Positions 7,813 through 17,014 of a stretch of DNA of 64,000 nt are shown in pieces (within the stretch, counting starts at the first letter, position 1; each line of letters begins with the position of its first letter). The translations under genes and the position numbers were made by a program. The stretch comes from Thermohalobacter berrensis (lineage in GTDB: Bacteria > Bacillota > Clostridia > Tissierellales > Thermohalobacteraceae): positions 186,001-250,000 of the forward strand of contig NZ_MCIB01000001.1 of the NCBI RefSeq assembly GCF_003609645.1, given 5' to 3'. The notes beneath the pieces were generated by a model. The model was not told the DNA's origin. It saw only the letters and a program-made list of their open reading frames with translations, and ran no database searches.

Positions 7813-8811
7813 TTGTCTGAAGTTTTATCACAAAACGAAATAGATGCCCTACTTCAAGCCCTTAATTCAGGTGAAGTGGATGTACAAGAAATAAAGGAAG
7901 AGAGTGAAGAAAGAAAAGTAAAAAAATATGATTTTAGAAATCCTCAAAAGATTGCTAAAGATCAGCTGAGGACTTTAGAAATTATTTATGATAATTTTGG
8001 TAGGCTGACACAAACATTCTTATCAGGCTATTTGAGGTCACCAGTTAATATTGAAATATTAACAGTTGACCAATATGCCTATAGTGAGTTTAGCAATGCT
8101 ATTTCAAATCCAGCTTTTTTATCTATTATCGATTTTAAACCTTTGTCAGGTCAAATAATTATGGATATTTCAACTAAAACTGCTTTTGCAATGATAGATC
8201 GTTTATTAGGAGGAAAAGGAAAGGGCATAACAGCACAAAGGAGCTTTACAGAAATTGAGCTTGTACTTCTTAAAAAAATAGTAAATAGGCTGTTAAACTT
8301 AATGGCACAAGCATGGGAAAATGTAATTGACATTAGACCTACTTTAGATAAAGTTGAAACAAATCCACAATTTGCTCAAATAATTTCACCTAATGAAACA
8401 ATTGCTTTAGTAACAATGAATATAACTATAGAAGATGTAGAAGGAATGATAAATATATGTATACCCCATATAACAATAGAAACAATACTTGACAAGTTAA
8501 GCACAAAACTTTGGTTTTCTGCAGCCCAACAGGAAGTTACTAAGGATGATATAAAAGCTATAGAAAATAGGCTAAAAAAAGCTAAAGTAACCCTTAAGGC
8601 TGAAATAGGCGCTGCTAAACTTACAATAGGAGAATTATTAGATTTAGATATTGGAGATGTAATAAAGCTTGATAGTAAATATGGAGATGAGATAAAAATT
8701 AAATTAGGTTCAAATGTAAAATATTTTGGTACACCAGGTAAAAAGAATAATAAATTAGCCGTAAAAATTTCTAGAATTAAGAAGGACGGTGAGGACATAG
8801 ATGAACAATGA
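7813..8811 (+). CDS. fliM: FliM, flagellar C-ring switch protein
   Basis: 332 residues, TTG start with GGGAGGTATAG upstream. The N-terminal CheY-phosphate docking peptide is plain (LSQNEIDALLQAL), followed by the CheC-like middle domain (about 45-225) that contacts FliG, and a C-terminal SpoA/FliN-like domain (about 250-325, LGELLDLDIGDVIKLDSK-type pattern seen as IGELLDLDIGDVIKLDSKYG). FliM transmits chemotaxis signals to rotor direction. The end overlaps fliY by 11 bases, implying translational coupling. TTG is also the start of the three preceding genes. Confidence 0.95.
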   Translation: MSEVLSQNEIDALLQALNSGEVDVQEIKEESEERKVKKYDFRNPQKIAKDQLRTLEIIYDNFGRLTQTFLSGYLRSPVNIEILTVDQYAYSEFSNAISNPAFLSIIDFKPLSGQIIMDISTKTAFAMIDRLLGGKGKGITAQRSFTEIELVLLKKIVNRLLNLMAQAWENVIDIRPTLDKVETNPQFAQIISPNETIALVTMNITIEDVEGMINICIPHITIETILDKLSTKLWFSAAQQEVTKDDIKAIENRLKKAKVTLKAEIGAAKLTIGELLDLDIGDVIKLDSKYGDEIKIKLGSNVKYFGTPGKKNNKLAVKISRIKKDGEDIDEQ

Positions 8812-9955
8812 TATGCTCTCTCAAGAGGAAATAGATGCCCTTTTAAAAGGGAATCTAGGTGATATAGGAAATACAAGTGAATCAGACTCTCAAGATGCAC
8901 TAAATGACGTAGAAAAAGATGCCCTAGGAGAAATAGGAAATATAAGTATGGGGACAGCAGCTACAACATTATATACACTATTAAATCAACCAGTTAAAAT
9001 AACAACACCAAAAGTAAAAATTACTACAATGGAAGAATTAAGTTCTGAATATCAAATTCCATTTGTAGCTGTACAGGTTAAATATAAATTAGGCTTAAGA
9101 GGAACAAATTTATTAATTCTAAAAACGGACGATGTTAAAGTTATTGCTGATTTAATGATGGGTGGTGATGGAACCAATATTGATAGAGACTTAAATGAAA
9201 TGGATTTAAGCGCTATAAGCGAAGCTATGAATCAGATGGTAGGTTCTTCATGCACATCACTATCAGAAATGTTTTCTTATACAATAGATATAGAACCACC
9301 AGAAGCTTTTGAAATAGATTTTTCAAGTGAAGATATACCACTGCTTTTTGATAAAAATGAAGAGATTGTAAAAGTATCTTTTAGAATGATTATAGGTGAT
9401 TTAATTGATAGTGAAATAATGCAACTAATACCTTTAGAATTTGCTCAAGATATGGTAAAGAAATTAATGGGAGATTCTTCAGATAACTCCCAACCTATCC
9501 AGCCAAAAGAAATGGAAAATGAAGCAAAGATAAGTGAAGAAACGATAAGCAAAGAAATAGCAACATCTAATAAGGATAATTTTGAAACTAAAGAAAAAAA
9601 TATCGAAAAACCTCAATATGATAAAAAGAAAGAAGAAAAAGCTGTAAATATTCAAAAAGCTCAGTTTCGATCCTTTGATAATGAAGAAAAAATAGAATAT
9701 AATGAAAGTATAAATCTAATACAGGAAATACCTGTAGAAATTACTGTAGAATTAGGTAGAACAACAAGGAAAATTCAAGAAATTCTTGAATATGGTCCTG
9801 GAACAATAATTGAACTTGACAAATTAGTTGGTGAACCCCTTGAAATTTTCGCCAATGGAAAGTTTATTGCTAAAGGGGAAGTTGTGGTTATTGATGATAA
9901 TTTTGGAGTTAGAATAACTGATATTATAAGTCCATCAAAACGTATTAAAAAATAA
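8801..9955 (+). CDS. fliY: FliY, C-ring protein and CheY-phosphate phosphatase
   Basis: 384 residues. It begins with a CheY-phosphate binding peptide (MLSQEEIDALLKG). A CheC-type phosphatase domain at about 30-220 carries both active-site helices: DALGEIGNISMGTAA and LSAISEAMNQMVGSS. A charged linker (about 225-300) leads to a FliN/SpoA domain that starts at IQEIPVEITVELGRTTRKI. FliY replaces FliN in Firmicutes, forming part of the C-ring while hydrolysing CheY-P at the switch. Because both E-x2-N sites are intact, I expect it to be active. It overlaps fliM and is followed by cheY. Confidence 0.95.
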   Translation: MNNDMLSQEEIDALLKGNLGDIGNTSESDSQDALNDVEKDALGEIGNISMGTAATTLYTLLNQPVKITTPKVKITTMEELSSEYQIPFVAVQVKYKLGLRGTNLLILKTDDVKVIADLMMGGDGTNIDRDLNEMDLSAISEAMNQMVGSSCTSLSEMFSYTIDIEPPEAFEIDFSSEDIPLLFDKNEEIVKVSFRMIIGDLIDSEIMQLIPLEFAQDMVKKLMGDSSDNSQPIQPKEMENEAKISEETISKEIATSNKDNFETKEKNIEKPQYDKKKEEKAVNIQKAQFRSFDNEEKIEYNESINLIQEIPVEITVELGRTTRKIQEILEYGPGTIIELDKLVGEPLEIFANGKFIAKGEVVVIDDNFGVRITDIISPSKRIKK

Positions 9956-9975
9956 AGAATAAGGAGGAATTTAAA

Positions 9976-10338
9976 ATGAGTAAAAAAGTTTTAGTTGTTG
10001 ATGATGCAGCATTTATGAGAATGATGGTAAAGGATATTTTAACAAAAAACGGATATGAAGTAGTGGGAGAAGCAGAAAATGGTGCACAAGCAATAGAAAA
10101 GTATAAAGAATTAAATCCTGACCTAGTAATTATGGATATAACTATGCCTGAAGTTGATGGGATTCAAGCTGTAAAAGAAATAAAAGGTATGGATAATAAT
10201 GCAAATATAGTTATGTGTTCTGCTATGGGACAGCAAGCTATGGTTATAGAATCAATACAGGCTGGAGCAAAAGACTTTATTGTTAAGCCCTTCCAAGCTG
10301 ATAGGGTACTAGAAGCTGTAAAGAAAGTATTAGGATAA
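9976..10338 (+). CDS. cheY: CheY, chemotaxis response regulator
   Basis: A 120-residue stand-alone receiver domain. The acidic pocket is D9-D10 (KVLVVDDAAFMRMM), the phospho-acceptor is D54 (LVIMDITMPEVDG), and the conserved Ser and Lys are in NIVMCSAMGQ and FIVKPF. There is no output domain, as in CheY. Phosphorylated by CheA, it binds FliM/FliY to set motor rotation. It lies inside the C-ring/export gene block, as in B. subtilis, and has a strong AAGGAGGAAT site. Confidence 0.96.
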   Translation: MSKKVLVVDDAAFMRMMVKDILTKNGYEVVGEAENGAQAIEKYKELNPDLVIMDITMPEVDGIQAVKEIKGMDNNANIVMCSAMGQQAMVIESIQAGAKDFIVKPFQADRVLEAVKKVLG

Positions 10339-10354
10339 TTAAACATTTTAGATA

Positions 10355-10891
10355 ATGGACATGCCTATTAGTTATATAAGCTTATATGCTAATATTTTAG
10401 AAGACTCCAGCCTAAAAAAAATAGGAGATACTTCTATATTAGTATCTACTTTTGTTTATTTATTATCTTTTATAGTAGTTGTTGTATTAGCATATTATTT
10501 TACTAAATTTATGGCAAAAAAGGCTACTAATTATGGTAGTACAAGCAATATAAAAGTTATTGACTATATTTCATTGGATAATAGCCATAAAATTGTTATA
10601 GTAAAAATATTTAACAATGTTTATATTCTTTCATTAAATAACAATGATACTACAGTTGTAGACAAAATAAATGAAACTAATATAAATATTAAGACTAACG
10701 AAACTTATTTATCTAATAATAAGTTTCAAAACTATCTAGAAAATATAATAGAAAAGTTTAAAACTAGTAAAATAGATTTATATGAAACTGATAGTACTAG
10801 TAATGATAAACTAATGAGTCTTAAAAATAAAATAAGGATACTAAACAAAGACCAGCAAAATGGCTTAGACAAGGATGAAAGTTATGACTAA
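10355..10891 (+). CDS. fliO: FliO (FliZ-type), export gate assembly protein
   Basis: 178 residues with a membrane segment at about 23-47 (ILVSTFVYLLSFIVVVVLAYYF) and a cytoplasmic stretch like the FliO fold (NIKVIDYISLDNSHKIVIVK, then NVYILSLNN). FliO helps the FliP5-FliR core assemble. Identification rests on this pattern plus its slot between cheY and fliP. The start has almost no Shine-Dalgarno match (TTTAGATA), so translation may be weak or coupled. The end overlaps or abuts the fliP start region. Confidence 0.85.
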   Translation: MDMPISYISLYANILEDSSLKKIGDTSILVSTFVYLLSFIVVVVLAYYFTKFMAKKATNYGSTSNIKVIDYISLDNSHKIVIVKIFNNVYILSLNNNDTTVVDKINETNINIKTNETYLSNNKFQNYLENIIEKFKTSKIDLYETDSTSNDKLMSLKNKIRILNKDQQNGLDKDESYD

Positions 10892-11648
10892 TATATTTAA
10901 AATAACTCTTCTTACGTTAGCAGTTATTGTTCTGCTTTCGTCTAATATATATGCTGATCCAGAGATATCTATTTTAGGTAAAACAGTAACACTTAATGAT
11001 ACTGAAAATCCTGACGACTATGTTTTTAGTATACAACTGCTAGTTTTACTTACTATTTTAACCCTAGCACCAGCAATTTTAATAATGATGACTAGCTTTA
11101 CCAGGATAATTATAGTTCTATCTTTAATAAGAAATGCGTTAGCAACTCAACAAACACCGCCAAATCAGGTTTTAATAGGATTAGCATTATTTTTAACGTT
11201 TTTTATAATGTCACCTATTGCTAGTGAAATTAACGAAGATGCTATACAGCCTTATTTAAATGAAGAAATAAATCAAAGAGAAGCTATTGATAAAGCCATA
11301 AAACCACTTAGAGAGTTTATGTTTAAACAGACTAGAAAAAAAGATTTGGCACTGTTTATGGATATATCAAACACAAATTTAGAGGATAAAGATGATTTAG
11401 ACGGCATACCAACAAGGGTATTAATTCCAGCTTTTATTATTAGTGAATTAAAAACAGCTTTTCAAATTGGATTTATACTTTTTATTCCATTTTTAGTTAT
11501 AGATATGGTTGTTGCTAGTACCTTAATGTCAATGGGTATGATGATGTTACCTCCAGTTATGATTTCATTACCTTTTAAAATATTACTATTTGTAATGGTA
11601 GATGGATGGCATTTAATAGTAAAAGCATTACTATTAGGTTTTAGATAA
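10884..11648 (+). CDS. fliP: FliP, flagellar type III export gate
   Basis: 254 residues from the ATG at 10884, which is 8 bases past AAGGA; an ATG at 10875 abuts that site. An N-terminal signal-peptide-like segment (KITLLTLAVIVLLSSNIYA) is typical of FliP. Conserved stretches include MTSFTRIIIVLSLIRNALAT, TPPNQVLIGLALFLTFFIMS and the final MMMLPPVMISLPFKILLFVM. FliP forms the pentameric core of the export channel with FliQ and FliR, which follow. It overlaps the end of fliO. Confidence 0.96.
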   Translation: MTNIFKITLLTLAVIVLLSSNIYADPEISILGKTVTLNDTENPDDYVFSIQLLVLLTILTLAPAILIMMTSFTRIIIVLSLIRNALATQQTPPNQVLIGLALFLTFFIMSPIASEINEDAIQPYLNEEINQREAIDKAIKPLREFMFKQTRKKDLALFMDISNTNLEDKDDLDGIPTRVLIPAFIISELKTAFQIGFILFIPFLVIDMVVASTLMSMGMMMLPPVMISLPFKILLFVMVDGWHLIVKALLLGFR

Positions 11649-11664
11649 TATTAGGAGTGATAAA

Positions 11665-11934
11665 ATGACGCAAGGTGATATAATTACCTTAGCACAGCAA
11701 GCTATGATGACAGTTTTGATTCTTGCTGCCCCAATGCTGGGGTTTGGACTTTTAGTAGGTTTACTAGTGAGTATTTTTCAAGCGACTACTCAAATTCAAG
11801 AGGCAACTTTAGCTTTTATACCTAAAATAGTTGCTGTGCTACTTTCTTTTTTAATTTTTTCTCCTTGGCTGATAAATGTAATCACAGATTTTACTAGAAA
11901 TTTATTTACTAATATTAATCTTTACATTAAATAA
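11665..11934 (+). CDS. fliQ: FliQ, export gate subunit
   Basis: 89 residues, two membrane helices with the family motif at the loop, LVSIFQATTQIQEATLAFIP, and PWLINVITDF near the end of helix two. FliQ subunits wrap the FliP5R1 core to complete the export gate. Size and sequence are typical. The start follows TAGGAGTGATAAA, 16 bases after fliP. Confidence 0.96.
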   Translation: MTQGDIITLAQQAMMTVLILAAPMLGFGLLVGLLVSIFQATTQIQEATLAFIPKIVAVLLSFLIFSPWLINVITDFTRNLFTNINLYIK

Positions 11935-11950
11935 ATATTAGGTGAAATGA

Positions 11951-12736
11951 ATGATTGATATATTAAATTATATTTTACAAAAATATGATGTTTTTTTAAT
12001 CATCTTTATTAGAATGTCAGGAATATTTATTATAAGTCCACTTTTTAGTAGAAGAAATATTCCTAATATAACCAAAATAGGCTTTACATTGATAATCTCA
12101 ATTTTACTTATTTATTCTGTGAATGGAGAAAATTTAATTACCTTAAATGGATTAGAAATATTTATTGTTTTAGTTAAAGAGCTTATACTAGGTTTTTTAA
12201 TAGGATTTATATGTTATATTACACTGATGTCTCTATACATTGCTGGACAAATAGTTGATATGCAAATAGGCTTCGGAATGGTTAATGTATTTGATCCTCT
12301 AAATAATTCGCAAGTTCCTATTGTAGGTAATTTTTATTATATTATTGCAATATTAACTTTTCTTACTATTAATGGACACCATATATTAATTAAGCAACTT
12401 GTAAATTCTTTCAATATTGTTCCACTTGGTCAAATTGGTTTTAGTGACTCCATATTTCAGCAGTTTATTTTTATTTTTTCTCAAATATTTGTTATTGGTT
12501 TTAAAATAAGTGCTCCAATATTAGCCACAATTTTTTTGACTAATGTCCTTTTAGCTATTTTAGCTAGAACGATGCCTCAGATGAATGTATTTATTGTAGG
12601 TATGCCTTTAAAAATTCTTATAGGTATTTTAACTATTGTTATTATGATTCCATTATATAGTGTTGTGTTTCAGCATATATTTGATTTCATGTTTTCATCA
12701 GTAGTTGACTTTTTAAAGGCTGTAAATAAGGGATGA
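11951..12736 (+). CDS. fliR: FliR, export gate subunit
   Basis: 261 residues with six or so membrane segments. Recognisable FliR features are the N-terminal FIRMSGIFIISPLFSRRNIP, the AGQIVDMQIGFGMVNVFDP loop, and the C-terminal ARTMPQMNVFIVGMPLKILI. One FliR per gate closes the FliP ring. Start with AGGTGAAATGA upstream; flhB begins 4 bases after the stop. In some Clostridia fliR and flhB are fused, but here they are separate genes. Confidence 0.95.
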   Translation: MIDILNYILQKYDVFLIIFIRMSGIFIISPLFSRRNIPNITKIGFTLIISILLIYSVNGENLITLNGLEIFIVLVKELILGFLIGFICYITLMSLYIAGQIVDMQIGFGMVNVFDPLNNSQVPIVGNFYYIIAILTFLTINGHHILIKQLVNSFNIVPLGQIGFSDSIFQQFIFIFSQIFVIGFKISAPILATIFLTNVLLAILARTMPQMNVFIVGMPLKILIGILTIVIMIPLYSVVFQHIFDFMFSSVVDFLKAVNKG

Positions 12737-12740
12737 TTTT

Positions 12741-13829
12741 ATGACATTAGATTATAAGATTGACTTACAACTATTTGCTGGTGAAGAAAAAACGGAGAAA
12801 GCTACACCTAAAAAAAGACGTGAAGCTAGAAAAAAAGGACAGGTACTTCAAAGTAGAGAAGTAAATTCTGCATTTGTGTTAATAGCCACTTTTCTAGGAT
12901 TAAAAATATTTGGTGGATATATGTTAGAGAAAATGATTGAGTTTTGTAGATTTGTATTTACTGAATATGTACAATCAGATACTACATTTACAGTAAAAGG
13001 TCTTAATAATTTATTTTTAAACATGTTTTTTGCCACAGGAAAAACTGTACTGCCTATTAGTGCAATTGCTTTCATTATTGGTATAGGAGTGAGTTATGTT
13101 CAGGTCGGTTTTTTATTTACTACAGAAACATTAAAGCCTGACATTAAAAAATTAAACCCAATAGAGGGCTTTAAAAGAATAATATCTAAAAAGGCATTAA
13201 TAGAATTGTTAAAATCAGTTATAAAAGTTTTTGTTGCAGGTTATGTAGTTTACATTTATGGCTTAAAAGAGATTCAAAATACTTTTAAGCTTATGGATAT
13301 GAATATCGAGTCAATAGTTAATTATATTGCTAATATTTCATTTCAAGTAGCTATGAGGGTAGGGGCAGTACTTCTTGTGATTGCAATAATAGATTATATT
13401 TATCAGTGGTGGGAACATGAAAAAAATCTAAAAATGAGTAAGCAGGAAGTGAAAGAAGAGCATAAGCAGACTGAAGGAGACCCCCAGATTAAATCTAAAA
13501 TTAAAGAAAAACAGCGACAAATTGCTATGAGAAGAATGATGCAGGATGTACCGAAAGCAGATGTAATTATAACAAACCCAACTCATTACGCAATAGCAAT
13601 TAAGTATGATAAGGATAAATATGATGCTCCATATGTGTTGGCAAAGGGTAAAGATAAAGTTGCAGAAAAAATAAAAGAAATAGGTGAAGAAGAAGATATA
13701 CCTATTGTGGAAAACAAGCCAGTTGCTCAAATGTTATATAAAATGGTCGATATTGGTGATGTTATTCCAGAAGAATTATATCAAGCAGTAGCTGAAATTC
13801 TTGCTTATGTGTATAGTTTAAGGAGTTAA
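12741..13829 (+). CDS. flhB: FlhB, export switch protein
   Basis: 362 residues. After a charged N-terminal segment (KTEKATPKKRREARKKGQVL) come four membrane segments. The self-cleaving cytoplasmic domain has the NPTH motif at about residue 278 (VIITNPTHYAIAI), where autocleavage between Asn and Pro allows FliK to switch export from hook to filament proteins. All motif residues are intact. The usual downstream PVAQMLYKMVDIGDVIP stretch is also present. The start has GGGATGAT upstream. Confidence 0.96.
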   Translation: MTLDYKIDLQLFAGEEKTEKATPKKRREARKKGQVLQSREVNSAFVLIATFLGLKIFGGYMLEKMIEFCRFVFTEYVQSDTTFTVKGLNNLFLNMFFATGKTVLPISAIAFIIGIGVSYVQVGFLFTTETLKPDIKKLNPIEGFKRIISKKALIELLKSVIKVFVAGYVVYIYGLKEIQNTFKLMDMNIESIVNYIANISFQVAMRVGAVLLVIAIIDYIYQWWEHEKNLKMSKQEVKEEHKQTEGDPQIKSKIKEKQRQIAMRRMMQDVPKADVIITNPTHYAIAIKYDKDKYDAPYVLAKGKDKVAEKIKEIGEEEDIPIVENKPVAQMLYKMVDIGDVIPEELYQAVAEILAYVYSLRS

Positions 13830-13844
13830 GATAGGAGGACAATT

Positions 13845-15878
13845 ATGAAGTTTGGTGATATCATAGTAGCAATGTCTATAATTGCCATAGTAATAATTAT
13901 AATAATACCGGTACCAAAAAGTGCTCTAGACATACTTTTAAGCTTTAATATTTCTTTGGCTTTATTAATTCTATTAATTTCTATGTATATTGAGGATTCC
14001 CTTCAAATTTCTATATTTCCTTCACTTTTACTGATTACTACATTATTCAGATTATCATTAAACATTTCTACTACAAGATATATTCTATCAGAGGCAGATG
14101 CAGGTAAGGTAATTGAGGCTTTTGGAGAATTTGTGATAAGAGGGAATGCTGTAGTTGGTTTTATTATATTTCTTATAATTGTTATTATACAATTTATTGT
14201 TATAACAAAGGGTGCAGAAAGGGTAGCAGAAGTTGCAGCAAGATTCACATTAGATGCTATGCCAGGAAAACAGATGGCTATAGATGCTGACTTAAACTCA
14301 GGATTAATCTCTGAAGAAGAGGCACGACAAAGAAGAAAAGAAATACAAAGAGAAGCAGACTTTTATGGTGCCATGGATGGTGCCAGTAAGTTTGTAAAAG
14401 GTGATGCTATTGCATCAATAGTTATTACCATTATAAATATAGCAGCTGGTTTTACAATTGGAATAATAATTAATAATATGTCTTTTTTAGAAGCTCTAAA
14501 TAAATATGTTTTATTAACAGTTGGAGATGGTTTAGTAAGCCAGATACCAGCTCTTTTAATATCTACGGCTACTGGAATTGTAGTTACTAGAGCTGCTTCT
14601 GACACAAATATGGGAAATGATGTTTTAAAACAGCTTTTTGCTTATCATAGAGTTATGTTCATCATAGGAAGTGTTTTATTAGTATTAGGATTACTAACTC
14701 CTTTACCTAATATACCTTATATTATATTATCTTCATCATTCTTTCTAATTGGATATCAAATTCATTCAAGATTAAAAATTTCCACAGAAGAGGAAAAAGA
14801 AATTGCTGAAGAAGCTGAAGTAGAGGAAGTTAAGAGTCCAGAAAATGTTATGTCTTTACTAAAAGTAGAAGATATAGAACTAGAATTTGGTTATGGAATA
14901 ATACCTTTGGCAGATGCAAATCAAGGTGGAGACCTATTAGATAGAATAGTAATGATAAGAAGACAGATTGCCCTTGAGTTAGGAATTATAGTACCTATGG
15001 TTAGATTAAGAGATAATATACAACTAAATCCAAATGAATATGTAGTAAAAATAAAGGGTATAGAAATATCTAAAGGAGAAGTTTTATTTGATCATTATTT
15101 AGCAATGAATCCAGGTACAGCTGAAGGCGATATTGAGGGGGTTGAAACAACAGAACCTGCATTTGGCCTTCCAGCTAAATGGATTACTGAAGAAGAAAGA
15201 GAAAAAGCAGAGGTATTAGGATATACAGTTGTTGATCCACCTTCTGTAATATCTACCCATTTAACCGAAATAATAAAAAGGCATGCTCATGAATTACTAA
15301 ATAGACAGGATGTTAAAAAGCTAATTGATAACGTAAAAGAAGAACATCCTGCATTAGTTGATGAGGTTGTACCGAATGTTCTTTCGATTGGAGAAATACA
15401 AAAGGTGCTTGCCAATTTATTAAAAGAGAATATTTCAATAAGGGATATGGTTACTATATTAGAAACTCTTGCAGATAACGCACCTATAACTAGAGATCCT
15501 GATATATTGACAGAACATGTACGACAAAGCATGTCTAGATATATTACAAAGAAATATACTCAAGGGAATAAAATTAATGTAATAACTTTAGATGGTGAAC
15601 TTGAACAACTTATAATGGAATCTATTAATCAAACAGAAACTGGAACTCATTTAACGTTAGATCCTAATACAATACAAAGAATTTTAAATAGCCTTTCTAT
15701 GAACGTAGAAAAGTTTACTTCCATCGGAGAACAACCTATAGTTTTAACTGCGCCAATTGTTAGAATATATTTTAAACGAATTACTGAACATGCAATAAAA
15801 GACCTAATTGTATTGTCTTATAATGAATTAGAACCTTCAGTTGAAATTCAATCCTTAGGGATGGTGACATTAAAATGA
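13845..15878 (+). CDS. flhA: FlhA, export apparatus membrane protein
   Basis: 677 residues. The N-terminal half contains about eight membrane segments and the FHIPEP signature region (RFTLDAMPGKQMAIDADLNS, then GLISEEEARQRRKE). The C-terminal cytoplasmic half (about 330-677) docks chaperone-substrate complexes. FlhA forms the nonameric ring that uses proton motive force for export. The TGA stop overlaps the flhF ATG (ATGA), so the two are probably translationally coupled. Length is normal for Firmicutes. Confidence 0.97.
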   Translation: MKFGDIIVAMSIIAIVIIIIIPVPKSALDILLSFNISLALLILLISMYIEDSLQISIFPSLLLITTLFRLSLNISTTRYILSEADAGKVIEAFGEFVIRGNAVVGFIIFLIIVIIQFIVITKGAERVAEVAARFTLDAMPGKQMAIDADLNSGLISEEEARQRRKEIQREADFYGAMDGASKFVKGDAIASIVITIINIAAGFTIGIIINNMSFLEALNKYVLLTVGDGLVSQIPALLISTATGIVVTRAASDTNMGNDVLKQLFAYHRVMFIIGSVLLVLGLLTPLPNIPYIILSSSFFLIGYQIHSRLKISTEEEKEIAEEAEVEEVKSPENVMSLLKVEDIELEFGYGIIPLADANQGGDLLDRIVMIRRQIALELGIIVPMVRLRDNIQLNPNEYVVKIKGIEISKGEVLFDHYLAMNPGTAEGDIEGVETTEPAFGLPAKWITEEEREKAEVLGYTVVDPPSVISTHLTEIIKRHAHELLNRQDVKKLIDNVKEEHPALVDEVVPNVLSIGEIQKVLANLLKENISIRDMVTILETLADNAPITRDPDILTEHVRQSMSRYITKKYTQGNKINVITLDGELEQLIMESINQTETGTHLTLDPNTIQRILNSLSMNVEKFTSIGEQPIVLTAPIVRIYFKRITEHAIKDLIVLSYNELEPSVEIQSLGMVTLK

Positions 15879-17014
15879 AAATAAAAAGGTTTATAGGGAA
15901 GACAAATCAAGAAGCAATGTATAAGCTAAAAAAAGAATTAGGAGAAAATGCTGTTATCCTCCACACAAGGAAAATTAGAAAGCCAGGAATAATGGGGTTT
16001 ATAAAGAAACCTATTATTGAGATAGTTGCAGCAGTAGATGACAACAAGGCTAAAGAAGAGTATATGAAGAAGGAAATAAAGACTAAACAATTGAATGATA
16101 ATATAATAATTAATAAGCAAAATAATAATCTATCTAATATAGATTTAGAAATTAAACGTTTAAGAAATGAGATGAAGTTTTTCATGAGTCAGATCGGTAA
16201 AAATGAACAGTCATTACCATCTAAACTGGAAAAGTATAGAGAAATTATGGAACAAAATGGCATTGAAGACAATATAGCTATAAAGATATTAAAAGATATA
16301 AATGATAAGGTAAACATTAATATAATGGATGAGAAAACAATTAAGGATGTAATACTATACAACATAAATGAATATTTAGGAAAGTCTTATCCTTTAGTTC
16401 CAGCTAATAATCAAAAAGTAATATTTTTTATAGGTCCAACTGGTGTTGGTAAAACTACAACTTTGGCGAAAATTGCTGCACAATTATGTATAAAGAACCA
16501 GAATGAAGTCGGTCTAATTACAACAGATACTTATAGAATAGCAGCAGTGGACCAGTTAAAAGCATATAGTGAAATATTAAGCATACCATTAAAAGTTGTA
16601 TATGATTTAAAGGAAATTTATAAAGTTTTGGCGAATTTAAAAGATAAGAGATTTATTTTAGTCGATACTGCTGGAAGAAACCACAAGGATAAAAACAAAT
16701 TAAATGAAATTAAGGAACTTTTACAAACTGTAAATAACAAAGAGGTTTATCTAGTGTTAAGTGCAACTACTGATTTTAACAATATTAAAACAATTTTAGA
16801 TAGATATAGTTTTATAAAAGATTATAAAATAATATTTACAAAGCTAGATGAAGCTGATAATTTAGGAATTATTTTAAATACAAAATTTTATGCTAATAAA
16901 CCACTCTCATATGTTACGATGGGACAAAATGTTCCTGAGGATATAGAATTAGCAAACATACAAAAATTAAGCAAAACATTGATTGGAGAGTTAGGATATG
17001 AGAGACCAAGCTGA
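15875..17014 (+). CDS. flhF: FlhF, SRP-type GTPase for flagellar placement
   Basis: 379 residues. A short basic N-terminal B-domain (AMYKLKKELGENAVILHTRK) precedes an SRP-family N-G domain: P-loop FFIGPTGVGKTTTLAKIAA, LITTDTYRIAAVDQLKAYS, the G3 motif LVDTAGR and G4 FTKLDEAD. FlhF dimerises on GTP at the membrane and specifies where basal bodies form. It overlaps flhG by 17 bases; FlhG stimulates its GTPase, and the pairing is the usual one. Confidence 0.96.
   Translation: MKIKRFIGKTNQEAMYKLKKELGENAVILHTRKIRKPGIMGFIKKPIIEIVAAVDDNKAKEEYMKKEIKTKQLNDNIIINKQNNNLSNIDLEIKRLRNEMKFFMSQIGKNEQSLPSKLEKYREIMEQNGIEDNIAIKILKDINDKVNINIMDEKTIKDVILYNINEYLGKSYPLVPANNQKVIFFIGPTGVGKTTTLAKIAAQLCIKNQNEVGLITTDTYRIAAVDQLKAYSEILSIPLKVVYDLKEIYKVLANLKDKRFILVDTAGRNHKDKNKLNEIKELLQTVNNKEVYLVLSATTDFNNIKTILDRYSFIKDYKIIFTKLDEADNLGIILNTKFYANKPLSYVTMGQNVPEDIELANIQKLSKTLIGELGYERPS

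Noticed and set aside
8376-8900. 174-codon minus-strand frame spanning fliM and fliY
   Set aside because: Antisense to two well-supported overlapping genes; no recognisable motif or start signal.
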